From Gnetum montanum (taxonomy: Eukaryota; Streptophyta; Gnetopsida; Gnetales; Gnetaceae), in the NCBI GenBank assembly GCA_015680685.1, contig MNCI01004872.1, forward strand, positions 1,649,819 through 1,713,818: a stretch of DNA of 64,000 nt, in the 5' to 3' direction. Below the pieces are notes generated by a model, which did no database searches, was not told the origin of the DNA, and saw nothing but the letters and a program-made list of their open reading frames with translations. This document shows positions 12,360-24,423 of the stretch, one piece after another. The position numbers and the translations under genes are program-made. Position 1 is the first letter of the stretch, and each line of letters starts with the position of its first letter.

Positions 12360-13690
12360 ACATTATTATAGTGTTGAAAATGGCTTAAAATAGGCTATAA
12401 AAGGAAAAGATAGAGATAAATCCCAATAAGTGAAATTTAAAAATGCTCACAGGAAGCAAAAATGACTGAAAATGAAGCACTTTCTATAATTAGTAAGTGT
12501 GGGATAATGTCAGTTTACCCCTTTACCAAAAATAGAAATCTAGGAAAGTTGGTAACAAGCCTCACTCACATTGGCCCCTTAATTGCCTCTATGCTTAGTA
12601 TGGCAAGGGGGGAAGAAGGAGATGAGATGAGGAGAATCTCATACCTTTCTAATCCAATGTTGATGAGGGGGAAAATTTTGAAAACCAAAATTTCTATGTG
12701 CTTGAAAATGCAAAAGTGTGGAATTTCCACCAAAGATGCATGAGAAAACACTAGAAAAACTAGAAGTAAGAGAAAAAAACAAAACTAAAATTAGAGCATG
12801 AATGTTACAAGAGATATAGCTCTAGAAAAATTTTCATGTAAATGAAATTACAATGATAATTACCACATTAACATTGTAACAAGGTAACAATATTAAGAAT
12901 AGCTGCTCTACCTTTATAATTCAAGAGACCTAGAACACATAAGGTTAGACCTACCAGAGCATCAAGACAATATCGAGATCACCAACAAGAGTGCTTAATT
13001 GACAAGATTGGCCAAAGAATGCTTGTAAAACAAAAATCCTAACTTTATATACAATCCTAAGGTTTTTCCATGTTAACATATAAATAATAATTCACAATAG
13101 AATATTCAATTAATAAATTCCATAATATGAGAAAACCTCACCCAAAGTCCTAGCATGTTTTGGAAAATTCCAAGTTTAATAAAGAATAAATAGAATAAAT
13201 CTTAAGAGTATTTGTATAAAAGGATAGTATTTCCAAAATATCCAACTACTAGTTCACAGCATGTACCATCATCCTAACAACATAGTCTTAGTAAGAAAAT
13301 AATAAGATATTAGTAATTTCTAAATATAAATAAAAAAATTATAAATAAAATAATATATTTTTAAATTATATTAGATGTTTACTAAAATAATAATATTTAG
13401 AGAAAGAAATTTAAAATTTATAAAAAGGAAATTTTTAATAAAAGGTTTATTAAATATTCTAAAAATAATATATAAATAAAATACATGAAGGATCATAAGA
13501 TCAAATCGTTATTAGCATTAACAAGTTAACAAAATAGATAAGCTATGACATAGGTTAATGAGAGAATAATAAAGCATACATCATTGGTTAGGAACAAAGG
13601 GTGTTAGATCCTCCCACCCCCTTCTCAAGGAATCTTTCTCTTGGAAGACTAGAGAGGTAGGTACACCAATTTTCAATTTACATTAAGCTT
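12360..13690. other. Gene-free stretch upstream of the leftward gag
   Basis: No coding motif was seen. It probably holds leader and possibly LTR of the leftward element, but I found neither a clear primer site nor a matching LTR on the far side. 13330-13460 is extremely A/T-rich. Confidence 0.35.
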
Positions 13691-14250
13691 CTAGCAAGTG
13701 GTAGCACCTTCATGTCATTCCAACATCCTTCCTTTGAGGAACTTCCATAATTTCATATGGTTTAATTTTGGGTTTATTGCTAATGGGTTCTTTATCTTTC
13801 TTAAACTTAGGAAAAATATCCTTAATGTGACCAGGTTTCTTATAATAAAAACAAGTCCTCACATCACCTTAACTGTTAGGTTGATAGTAAGTTGGGAAAT
13901 TTTTATGTGATTCTTCTTATTTAGTTCTTGGAACTTTGTTCCTTCTCTCATTAGTTCTAGTTAGAGGATCCTTCTTTGGAAGTTTCTTAGTTGAACCATC
14001 TTGAACTCCAACTTTTATCTAATATCTCTCCATCTATCATATGCAGATATGTGCTTCCTCATATTCTGTTATAAAAAAAAATATAAAAAATGGTGTTTTA
14101 TAAATGGACTTAGGTACTTTAAAAATATTTTTTCATATGATTCATCATCTTTTACAATATGTGGAGCATATTTAATTAATTCAAAAAATTTACTATTAAT
14201 GAGGAGCTTCCTTAGATTCCATAATCCAAACTTACTCAAGTGCAAAGAAC
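13690..14250 (-). pseudogene. Retrotransposon gag fragment with decayed zinc knuckle
   Basis: Read leftward, a block near 14195-14150 gives YAPHIVKDDESYEKIFLK, like the gag of chromovirus-type Ty3 elements. Near 13865-13800 comes CFYYKKPGHIKDIFPKFKK, a zinc knuckle in which the first Cys and the His remain but the second and fourth ligands are now Tyr and Phe. Stops interrupt both blocks. No protease follows below 13690. Confidence 0.5.
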
Positions 14251-14259
14251 CAACACAAA

Positions 14260-15700
14260 TTCATCATTGAATAATAAAATAAATGAAGTTTATTCTTGAA
14301 CATAGAAGATGATTACAATGCACAAAGGAAGAAAATACAATCCCAAGAATATATAATTCATTAACAAAACCCTTACACTACTCTCAATATAAGTTAGATA
14401 ATCAAGGATGATCACACATACTCTCAATTTCTCAAGAAGATTTCTCTTACAATTTTTCTAGCACAAGTTGGCTTGAATTGAGTATTAGCCCTTTTCTCTT
14501 GTGTCTTTTTGGCCTTTTATAGCTTTTCCAAGTGTTGTTTTGCCTTTTCCAAACATTGTAATACCTTTAAAATCACACATTTTCTTTAAAAATGATCTTA
14601 ATCAAGATTGTGAATGACTATGACTTGTAGTATCCTTACAACTATCTTCCTGTGTTAAGATTACATCCATGTAAGAGATAGTGTGTCATGCAAACAACAT
14701 TTAGCAAGTTAAGAAGCAAAGGAAGCAAAAAGAAGATTTGAATTTATCATTATCTTAAGCTAGAATAAAAAATGATTTTTATTTTATTAAAATGAATTGA
14801 TGAATGAATGTACTTTTTTGGTCACAATTTATCATCTTTTTATATTATTTTTCACTTTTTATAATTGAAAAATGTCTTTTCATTAACCTCAAATGTAGCC
14901 TCAATATTTTTCTATAAATTTTATGGCAATATATTAATATGTTGAACTAGTTTTGAATCAATAAAAGCTTACTACAAATTTGTTACCTCAAGTTGACTAT
15001 TCATCTTTCTAAGTTTTAATTTTTCTTTATCACATCTAATCCTATCCTCACACAAATTTGCAAGAATTTTGTTCAAATCACCATCTTATCAAGTCAAGAA
15101 TTCATCATTATCTTCTTTTGTGCTCTTTCAAGGATGATAATTAAAGCATGTTCACTTTTATTAATTTAACATTCAATTTCTACTAAGTTCAGATATTATG
15201 AAAGATAATTCAATGTGCTAGAAAATTAGAAAACTAGCTATCTTTAATTAATGAAAGAGAATATTACAATAGGATTTCACAACTTAAAACATCAAAATCA
15301 CTCACAAACACTTAATGATTCTACAAAGCATGAGGTTCTACAACCACACAGATATTGCCCTCAATGTAAGGCACAACCAAATAAGAATCTATTCCATAAC
15401 TTAGAATTGAGATCTTAACATATAAGCAAGAATACAAGAAAGGCTAAACACATACATAATTAATATTAGAGCTACAACCCAATCATGCATTGATGCAATG
15501 TGCTCTCATTACCTATCTTGCTAACTCTCCCTTAAAAAAATATGAAACAATCACAATATTTATGGAAAAACCAAGATAAGAAACTTAGAAATATTTTCCC
15601 AATATTAACTTGAATATTCACATTGTTTCTATATTTTTATATATTCTCTTGGCTATTTTCTAATGGGAAACTCCAAATTTAGAAGCTTCCCTGGACATAT
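14260..15700. other. A/T-rich stretch without a supported gene
   Basis: No clear gene. A minus-strand block near 15180-14870 (for example LDVIKKN and IYCHKIYRK) looks weakly coding and coiled-coil-like, perhaps another gag remnant, but no diagnostic motif is present. Confidence 0.3.
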
Positions 15701-16060
15701 GGATCATATCTAGTCTTCCTTGGGACATCTATCTATTAAGAACCACTTGCAAGAGAGACATCTTTAAAACTTGGGAGATGTTTGCTATGCATGATAGAAG
15801 TCTTCATAATAGTAGAGACATCTCTACAATAGTAGAGATGTCTCACCAAAGACATCTCTATTTTGGGAAAGACATCCTAGTTTTGGGAGAGACATCTCCA
15901 GTTCTTGGAAGATGTCTATAGCATCTACTAGACATCTCTTGTAAAGAATTAGCTCTTGGCCCAAATTTTTGCTTGACCTTCAAGACATCTTCACAAAGCT
16001 CAAAACCTACAAAAACCATCTATAGGAAATAGAAAATGGAATTAGAAGAGATGTCCCTAC
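15700..16060. repeat. Cluster of AGACATCTC elements with a perfect hairpin
   Basis: The nonamer AGACATCTC or a one-base variant recurs about ten times on both strands. Two copies form a perfect 13-bp inverted repeat (15815-15827 and 15832-15844) around a 4-base loop, AATA. The block lies just 3' of an integrase-end fragment (minus strand), where an LTR U3 region would be expected. Confidence 0.65.
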
Positions 16061-16309
16061 ACTATCTCTACTACCGTTCAAAAAGCAAACTAATGTGAGC
16101 AAGGACGTCAGGGTAGAAGTGATATCAAACTTATAGATTTTGGTCTCATGGATACATACAACATCATATATAGATTGATCCTTCTAATGAATCAAGTACT
16201 TATTCCTTTTAACTTCCTAAGTACTTGAAGCTTCTCTATGCTTGAGTATGATTACCTTTCTCTCCAGTGAAGGCTTGGATTGATCAATAGTTCGCTTCAA
16301 ATTATCAAT

Positions 16310-16560
16310 AATACCTTATATGATTTTCTGATTAATCAATCCATGGTAGTGCACAAGATCTAGAACATTAAATACAAAATACATACCAACATCATTGATC
16401 AAGTTAATCTTAAAAGCATGATCATTAATTTTTATCTTGATTTTGAAAGAACCCATCTTCTTAACTTTCAACTTGGAGAAGTTGATAGCTCTCAATATCT
16501 TCCTCTTCAAGTGCAACCAAACTAAATTTCCAATATCAAAGAAAGGCCTATTACCATGAG
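16310..16560 (-). pseudogene. Ty3 integrase C-terminal fragment
   Basis: Leftward reading gives a G-x-LVWLHLKRKILRA block, then KKMGSFKIKIKINDHAFKI and FNVLDLVHYHG. This is the beta-strand C-terminal part of Ty3 integrases (family pattern: GDLVWVHLRKERFP, DGPFKV-ERINDNAYKI, FNVADLSPY). Arg and Gly codons are changed to Lys and Ser/Asn by transitions. It is truncated upstream at the 20-bp duplication and the junction with copy A. Just downstream lies the hairpin cluster, probably its 3' untranslated or LTR sequence. Confidence 0.7.
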
Positions 16561-16580
16561 AGAAGGCCTATTACCATGAG
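16541..16580. repeat. 20-bp tandem duplication at an element junction
   Basis: Two adjacent 20-bp units, GAAAGGCCTATTACCATGAG and AGAAGGCCTATTACCATGAG, differ only in their first three bases. They mark the boundary between the leftward integrase fragment and the rightward copy A. Confidence 0.85.
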
Positions 16581-16589
16581 AGGATGGGT

Positions 16590-18220
16590 AGTAGAGGATA
16601 TCATAGGCACTAAGGTCATGGATACAATGAGAATTTTCTTGCCACCTAAAGAATGCTAAACATCATAGAGGTGGTGAGAATTCCCACAAGGCATGTAAAA
16701 GATAGCCAGATCAAGAGGCTAGACATGAATAATATCCCAAAGTTTTAAGGGAGATATAACTTAGATCTGTAGAACCATCTTCAGGCCTTTCATGATGCAT
16801 GTGCCTTTTAAAATGTGGATAATGATTGGAAAATGCTTAAGTTGTTCCCAAGGACACTCATTAATGAAGTAGAGAGTTGATACTGGTCCTTAGAATCGGA
16901 ATCCATCAAACAATGGAGTACAATGCTCAAAATATTCAATGAAAAATATCATATGTACTCCCAAGTATCAAACTTAAGGAAGCATATCCAAGAATGTAAA
17001 CAAGGGATGCATGAACCCTTGAACATAGCCATGGACCAATACTATTTCCTATTACACATATGTCCCATCCATGGTTATTCTCAATAGGAACAACTTTGTC
17101 ATATGATAGATGGGATCTAATAAAAAATGACAAAAAATCTTAGAGTCTATTCCCAATATGAGTTGAGGAAATGAGGAAGTGTAGAAGAATATAATAAGAA
17201 CCCTTCCATCAAAAATAGGAAGGTCTACTTTTATGATAGCGAAGAGGAGTCACCACTTGATATGATGAACAAAAATACCTTGCAGATCCAAAAATCCATG
17301 TCTAAAATGTTGGTCAAGGTAGATAAAATGTGGGATTCATTGGATGAAAATTTTTAAACTACTCTAAAAACCATAGAAGGATAAAGAAAGCATATTAGTG
17401 ATTATGAAAACAAGAGGCAGAAAGAAAATAAATGTGCCTACCCAAGGGATAAGGGCAAAGCTTCTACAATAGAAGTAGTTGTAGAGATTAAATTAGATGA
17501 TGATGGTAGATGTGACATCTATCATTATGAACATCCCAAGGGATGTTGCCCCATTGTGTCACACTTACAAGAATCTAGGGTGTATGCTCTAAATCCTAAA
17601 CTGACAAGAATGCATGCACCCAGAAGATTATCTTATCCTCAAGGTAATCCAAGGCAGTTCCACCACCAACAACAAGCCTATTATTTAAGTGGAGCTCCAC
17701 CACAACCATACGAGCAATACTAGCCACCCACAGTCATGGGGGATCTCACTAATAAGGTAGTAGTACCATTATAGGCAACTAGATCCATATGGGTATTATG
17801 TTTAACAACCTGATTCTCTTCATGACTCTTCCAGTCATGCCACCATCCAACATCACTACTACCCTCAAGAGTATTACAAAAATTATTCTACATCTATTAG
17901 AGGGGAGACCTCATAATAATATTACCCTCCTCATCCTTCTACATATGTCCCTCCACCTTAAACCTAGTTACTGCCTACTCTGTTAATGTAGGGAAAAATT
18001 CTATCTCAACTTCAACAATGCAAAGCAACAAGGACTCTCAACTTACAATTGGCTCCTCCACCAAATGGTTCAGAAACTAGATCATGAAAAAGACCTTTCT
18101 TCCAACTCAATGTCCTAACTAAACCCTCACATACACCTATATTTGGAAATTCTACTTTTCATCTCCCTCTGCATCTAATCCATTTGAATCCCCTTCATAC
18201 TAAACACCTCTCAAAGCGCA
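16590..18220 (+). pseudogene. Family X copy A: gag, 5'-truncated
   Basis: The Retrotrans_gag core is seen at 16838-17100: LFPRTLINEVESWYWSLESE (reading one TAG as Trp or Gln), then YHMYSQVSNLRKHIQE. A zinc-binding-like motif C-x3-H-x2-H-x3-C (CDIYHYEHPKGC, 17511-17546) follows, then a Pro/Gln-rich tail (about 17640-18200). Copies A' and B carry the same parts. The first roughly 1 kb of gag, present in A' and B, is missing. Stops are mainly TAG. Confidence 0.7.
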
Positions 18221-18229
18221 TACCATCAT

Positions 18230-18620
18230 GTTGACTCATTTAGTAATTGACTAGATAAAGGCTTGCTACCATCCTAGGAAACTATTTGATCTAGAAAGTC
18301 TCCTTATTTATATTCAAATCATTAGGAATGAGCCTTGCAAAGCTCTTCTAGATTCAGGTTCTAGTGTTAATCTAATTTCCCATGAGATGTATAAAGCCTA
18401 GTACCTGCCTCCACTTGAGAAGAGCAACATCCATCTTGAGTTGGCTAATAAATCCATCACTATTCCCTTAGGACTAGTGGTGGACATTATGATCACTATT
18501 TATGGGTAGTCCTTCCCCATGAATTTCCTAGTGATCTGAGTGCATAATTGCAAGGGGAACTTCTCAATCATCATAGAAAGGACTTGGCTGAGCATTGTTG
18601 ATGCATGATCGGGGATTGAA
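18230..18620 (+). pseudogene. Family X copy A: aspartic protease
   Basis: The active-site block reads EPCKALLDSGSSVNLISHEM with Asp-Ser-Gly intact at 18351-18359. It is followed by LEKSNIHLELANKSITIPLG, the strand after the active site in Athila/Tat proteases. A stop replaces Gln or Trp soon after the active site. Copy B has the same block with DLGFG in place of DSGSS. Confidence 0.75.
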
Positions 18621-19289
18621 GATCTTTCCCTCGAAATCTCTAAAGAAAATGCATTTGAAAAGATCAAGAGAAAGAAAGTTCCATGCATCATGTACAATGA
18701 TACAAGGTGTAACTATGTGCATAAACTATGAGCCATTAATATTGTATCTATCAAAGCATGTAGTTAGTGTGTTGACATATCTGAAATTCAAAAGTGTCTA
18801 TACATAGAAGCCATAAAATAGGAGGTCACCTAGTGGCTGATAGCTAATCTTGAAAGCAGCTCAAAAATTTTCATAGAACCTACTGAGAGCCTAACATGTT
18901 CCTACATAGAAGGCATGAATGAAACTTTAGCAAGTTCATCACAAACTCTCTAATAAGAAAAATGATGATACCTATTGCGGAGAGTTGGAAATTCCTAAAA
19001 ATTTTAAACAAGAGCCCATTGAGTTAAACACTCTACCTGCAAGCATGGAATATGCATTCTTGAAAAATGGGAAGCTAATAATAATCAATGCAAACCTTAC
19101 TCCTAAAAAAAATGCTACTAAATGTGGTCAATAAATGGCCAATAGCCTTTGCTTGGTCATATTCTAAACTCAAATGGATTGATCTTAAGATATGCCAACA
19201 TCATATCCACACTAATCTAGTCATGAAGCCAAAGAGGCAACCACAATGGAAATTAAATTCCAAATTGAAGTAGATCATCAAAGAGGAAA

Positions 19290-20480
19290 TCAAATAACTC
19301 CTTAAGGTGGGCTTTATCTATCCCATTTTAGGTAGTGAGTGGGTTAGCCTACTTGTGATTGTGCCAAAGAAAGATGACAAGTGGTAGCTCTACATTGATT
19401 TTTGGTTATTGAATAAGGCAACATTCAAAGATTACTTTCCATTGCCATTTTTGGATCAAGTGTTGGACACCATATATGGGCATTGCTCTTATAGTTTTCT
19501 AGATGGTTGTAGTGGCTATAACCAAATCTAGATCATGCTAGAGGATTAAACCAAAACAACATTTATGAGTACCTAGGGGATTTTTGTGTATCAAAATATG
19601 CCATTTGGATTATGCAATGCCACTACCACATTCTAATGCTTAGTATTAATTATTTTTCAATAGTATATCGGTAGCAAGATGGAAGTATTCATGGATGACT
19701 TCTTCACTTATGAAGATACATTTGAGTGAGCCTTGGACCTTCTTGAGCAAGTGCTCAAAATATGTGTGGAGACTAATCTTTGGCTCAATTAGCAAAATAG
19801 TCATTGGATGCTCCAAGAGGGCATTGTATTAGGGCATAGAATCTTACAAGTAGGGATTCAGGTCAAACCTAAAAACATAAGGATCATCCAAGGAATCATC
19901 TGTCAAACAAAAACTATAAAAGATGTTTGGTCATTACTTAGGCACACTAGCTACTACTAATGATTCAAAGAGAATTTATCTAAGATCACAAAACCATTGA
20001 TCAAGCTAATAAAGAAAGATGCTCAATTTTTTTAGACCAAGGAATGTGAAAAGGCATTCCAACAGCTGAAGGAGAAACTTATGGAAACTCTAATTCTATA
20101 GGCACCCAACTAGTCTAGACCATTTCATGTTATGATGGATGCATCAAATTATGCCTTGGAGGCTATTCTTACATATTTGGATGATAAGAAATGCCCATAT
20201 GATATCCACTGAGCAAACTAAAGCATTGTGGATGCACAACTAAACTACACCACCACAAAAAAATAATTGAGGTGTTTTCCCTAGAGAAGTCCAAGCATAT
20301 GTGCTTGGATATAACGTGTTTATGCACATGGACCATAATGTAATTTTCTTCTTGATGAATAAGCCAATGGTGAGCCCCCATGTCATACATTGGCTAGTGA
20401 TCTTGTAGGAATTCACTCTTACAATGGTAGATTGAAAAGGAATAGAGTGTGTGGTCACTGACCACTTGTCTCAATTGAAA
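19290..20480 (+). pseudogene. Family X copy A: reverse transcriptase and RNase H
   Basis: The reverse transcriptase shows in order: VPKKDDKW (about 19365), DYFPLPFLDQVLDTI (about 19434), SFLDGCSGYNQI (19500), MPFGLCNATTTF (19600) and VFMDDFFTYED (19685-19717). The catalytic Asp-Asp is intact at 19694-19699. The thumb continues with LGHRILQVGIQVKPK. RNase H starts near 20100 (FHVMMDASNYALEAIL) and runs to 20460. The LNKATxKDxFPLPFxDQML wording and the MDDF form of the active site place family X in the Athila/Tat branch. At least a dozen stops interrupt it. Confidence 0.8.
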
Positions 20481-20559
20481 TGGGATAACAAAGAGGAGGA
20501 AGGCCCACTATATAATTAGTTTCTTAATGAACTCCTTATTTCCAGGGATATAACTAAAC

Positions 20560-20945
20560 AATTACCCACTAAGTATAAATGATGTGATGACATTCTCACC
20601 TATTTTCTCACTCAAGAGATGCCACAAGAGTTTGACCAATAGAAGAAACAAAAATATCTTCACCAAGTGAAATGCTTCATGGAGATTAGTGGGCACCTCT
20701 AGAAGGTGTGCATTGATGGCTTGGTTCATTGGTGTGTCCCTAATGTTGATCAACTACATGTTCTCTAAGATGCCTAAGAAGATCCTTGTAGGGGCCATTA
20801 TGATGGGAGACACACAACCATTAAAATCATGATGGAAGGGTATTATTGGCCAACACTTTTGAGATGCTCACCAATTTGTCCACTCTTGTGAATGCTGCCA
20901 ATGAGATGGTGGAATGACTACTTGAAAGGAGGGCTCTGCCATTGC
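20560..20945 (+). pseudogene. Family X copy A: integrase zinc-binding end, then truncation
   Basis: The C-x2-C pair of the integrase HHCC zinc finger (HSCECCQ, near 20878-20898) is followed by DGGMTT. Sequence similar to copy B stops near 20930. The catalytic core and C-terminal domain are missing: within about 25 bp the sequence switches to minus-strand gag of the same family (A'). Confidence 0.65.
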
Positions 20946-20954
20946 TAATATTAC

Positions 20955-22989
20955 TCATGAGGTTGGGGTGAAGCTTCACTTTAATAGTAGGTTTGCTATT
21001 GGTGGAACTACCTATAGTTTCCTTAAGGATAAGACAACCTCCTAGGTGCTACCTTTCTGCTATTCTAGAATTTAGCATGTACACCCCAAATTCCTACAAG
21101 TGTGACACAATTAGGAAACATCCCTTAGGATGCTTATAGTGGAAAATGTTACTCCCACAATCATCATCTATTTTAGATTCCGTAGCCTCTTCAATAGTAG
21201 CAGCTTTGCCCTTACCCCTTTGGTGGGCATGTTTAGCTACTTTCATTCTTCTTCAGTCATGATTGCTACCTTCTCTTTAGATACTTTTAAAATTTTTAGA
21301 GTATTTTGGAACTTTTCATTCAAATAATTCCATATTTTATCTACCTTGGCTAGTATTTTAGAAACATACTTTTGTATTGTCAAGGTTTTATGCTTCATCA
21401 CTTCATCAAGTGGTACCTCCTCATTGTCACAAAACTGGAATTCCTTTTTTTGGATGGAAGGGACCTAGTTATACTCCTATGTACTTTCCATTTTTTACAA
21501 CTCACCTTCTTCTTTGGCCACCTACTCAATTAGCCTTTGGATTTGATTGACTCTAAGCTCTAAAAGTCTTCCTTGGGCATAGACCCCAAGAGTTCTCCTT
21601 ATTTCTATTTGAAGCCCATTAATGATATGGTGGAGCTTCTCCCTTTAAGAAAAGTCATGGCCTAGGCACCTATGCAATAAAGCGTAGTATCTACCCATGG
21701 ACACATCCAAAGATTCATGTGTTCCTTGTCTTCATGCTTGGATCTAATTCATTAGATTGGATACTTGGGAGTACATTTGATACTTGTCATTGAAAAGTTC
21801 AAGCATCATACTCCATTGGCTGATTAATTTTGGTTCTAAGGACCAGTAGAAAATTTTAGCCTTCTTCATTAGTATCCTTAGAAATAGCTTTAGTTTTTTC
21901 CATTTATTTTTAATGTTCTACAAGACACAAGCATCATGAAAGGCTTGAAGATAATTCTATGGATTCGAGTTGTATCCCCCTTCAAACTTGGGGATATTAT
22001 TCATATTCAACCTTTTAATTTTGCTATCTTTCACATGCCTTGCTGCAATTCTCATGACATCTACAATATTCAACATGTTTCTTATTACAAGCCAATGCTC
22101 ATCATAATGATATCCCCTATAATGGCCATGATGCCTATGATATTCTCTGTTGTTCCTTCTTTCATAGCGGTGGGCCTCCCTTGATTACCCATGACCCTGG
22201 TCCCTACTATTTTGATAGGCCCTACAATCATCTCTATTCCACTAGTCACCTCCATCATGGTCACATCCTCTAAAGCTTTAGTTAAAGCTAGAGGAGAGAA
22301 AAGATAAGGATGTTAAAGATGAAGAGGGAGGAAAGCTTGCACTAGCACCATGCCTGCTACCCCCTCTTGTTCGATTATGGCCATAATCATCATGCTTTTT
22401 ATCATCTTGATGTTTATCCATTTTCCTACCTTAACTCCCAACTTTGCAACCCCCATGATCATAGGATCCATTCTTTCCTAAGCCAAGATTGTTCATAGTG
22501 GATGGTAAGTTTTGTTTAATGGTCCTTTCATTTGAGACAAGGGGAGGAGAGTTTGTGAATTAAGAACCCCTAGAAAAGGGATCCTCTCATAATTTCTAGT
22601 GTAGTATGAACAAGGATTTTGTGAACCAGTTTCTCTTTAATGCTTTGTAATGCATCTTCTATGACCAATCTTTCTTGCATCATTCCTCAATGGAATGGTA
22701 ATCCTAATAGTATTGGTCCTACGTAATGTATTTAGCATTGGGCCCCTAGATACTTAATCTCATGAGAGTTTGGAGCAACATCACAAGAACTGATCAATCA
22801 AGCAACAACACAATGTTATCCTTCATGTTCCTCCACCATATTTTTTCATCCTAATGCAGGATGAAGATGAAGTTTGGCACATATCACTCTACATTATTGG
22901 GGCATTGGTGGTCCTAACCCTTTATGGCCTTGTTGATTGGATGTATTCTCGAACAATGGTGAACGTTCAACCTTGTGAGAAGAAGACAT
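20955..22989 (-). pseudogene. Family X copy A': gag, with natural N-terminus
   Basis: Reading leftward from an ATG at 22989, the protein starts MSSSHK; copy B starts MSSSHR at 39094, supporting this start. It continues through a charged linker, the gag core (about 21850-21700) and the H-Y-K-H-P-K-G-C motif (21101-21155), and ends at the junction with copy A before any protease. The first Cys of the C-x3-H-x2-H-x3-C motif is Ser here. Several frames are needed and stops are common. Confidence 0.65.
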
Positions 22990-23119
22990 TTTCGTTTGAA
23001 ATAAAAATAATGTGCTTTTACTATTATTATTATTTTTTAATGATTGCAACTTCAAGGTTCATTGCAATGTTGTTGAATAATTTCACTAACTTCTAGATAG
23101 TGCATGTAGCTAACTAAAG

Positions 23120-23137
23120 TCCTTAACAATGGCACCA
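23120..23137 (-). other. Primer-binding site, tRNA-Asp type (copy A')
   Basis: The minus-strand reading, TGGTGCCATTGTTAAGGA, differs only by transitions from TGGCGCCGTTGCCGGGGA, the complement of the plant tRNA-Asp 3' end used by Athila/Tat elements. One base separates it from the LTR at 23139. Confidence 0.75.
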
Positions 23138-23138
23138 A

Positions 23139-24002
23139 TGATGAGTAGTGAGTAGTGCCAATGCCCAGCCATACGAATCACTAGCATTCACTAAGTGATC
23201 TAATAAAATTCTATAGATTTTAGCTCTCTAGGTACACTGGGTCTAGGAAGTGAATCTAATGTATGTGATCATTGTCCTCTTAGTTTCACTTGTGAGGTGC
23301 AAGTGTATGGTTAAGTGTAACTAAGGCATATGATTTTCATCATTTTATATTTATTATTTTAATCACCTAAGTGCAATAAAATAAAGTAATTAAATGCTTG
23401 ATTGATCTAATAACTAACTAATATCTTAACTAATCCTAGCATAACAATCCATTCCCATTTACCGTACACATCCTAAACTACTTTATAACATTATAAGATT
23501 ACCAAGCCTTAAGCGCTACTGGGATTACTAAACATTAACATATGCTAAAACTGGTCATACTTATGTGCTTTAATTAATAGCTATTTAGTAATTGATTCAA
23601 TGCATTAAAGTAAATTGCTCAAATAATAAATCCATTAAGTAAACATTAAGCTAATTCCAAATGCTACAAGGTTTGTGTAGAAAGCTCATCTTTATCATTG
23701 ATCACACCAAGGTGCTTAGGTACATCAGGTACATCAGTGTTCGATTAAATATCCATACACTTCTCACTTCTACTTTGGGAACTTAGAAAATATTCTAACT
23801 ATTGAATGAAAAAAGTGCAAGAGCTTCACTAGGATACTAACTATGAATTTCATAAATGTGGTTGGTGAGCATGTATTTATAGGCAAAGACTAGTGTTATG
23901 TTGATGGGATCATGTCAATGGATCAAACCATGCATCAACGTGATTGCATGATGGGATTGCATCGATGGCATCCCATTGATGCAACCTAAGGAAGATTCTT
24001 CA
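23139..24002 (-). mobile_element. Family X LTR (5' LTR of copy A')
   Basis: The 864-bp stretch begins TGATGAG and ends CA. It aligns along most of its length with the LTRs of copy B (30188-31033 and 39262-40125), for example the CTTGTGAGGTGCAAGTGTAT block near 23290 and ATTCTAACTATTGAATG near 23792. A minus-strand TATA box lies at 23881-23874 (TATAAATA). The U3 end (about 23890-24000) has GATGGGATGCAT-like palindromes instead of the GATATC type seen in B. Confidence 0.8.
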
Positions 24003-24420
24003 TTACTTATTAAGCATGCCATTAATTAAATTTTATAATTTTTAACCTTATAATAGTAAATGTTAAATTTATTTTTAATTATTTTTAATTTTCAATTAAA
24101 AATTATTGCTTCGGAATAGGACTACCAACTACTAGTTCTTGTGGTTGACTAGCTGAGCAACATCATAGCCTAGTTGTGTAGCATCCTAATGGACCATTAT
24201 GGCCTACTATAGTTCTACCAATAGCCTATCAAGTAATGGCTTATCTTTGACATTCTCACAGCCACATGCTCTCACCTCACCACCTTCATGGCTGACAAGA
24301 ATTCTTGCATGCATTCTTCTATGCCCTACTCTTATGTACCTCGATGTTCTCTGCTTGATGATGTCTTTGTGCTAGCTCTATATTTTCATGGTATCCTTGC
24401 CTACTAATAGATATCATTAG
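24003..24420. other. Gene-free stretch between the A' LTR and the minisatellite
   Basis: It starts very A/T-rich (24010-24110) and then becomes mixed, with no coding motif. It may be leader sequence of element D. I could not find a 5' LTR for D here. Confidence 0.35.
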
Positions 24421-24423
24421 TGC

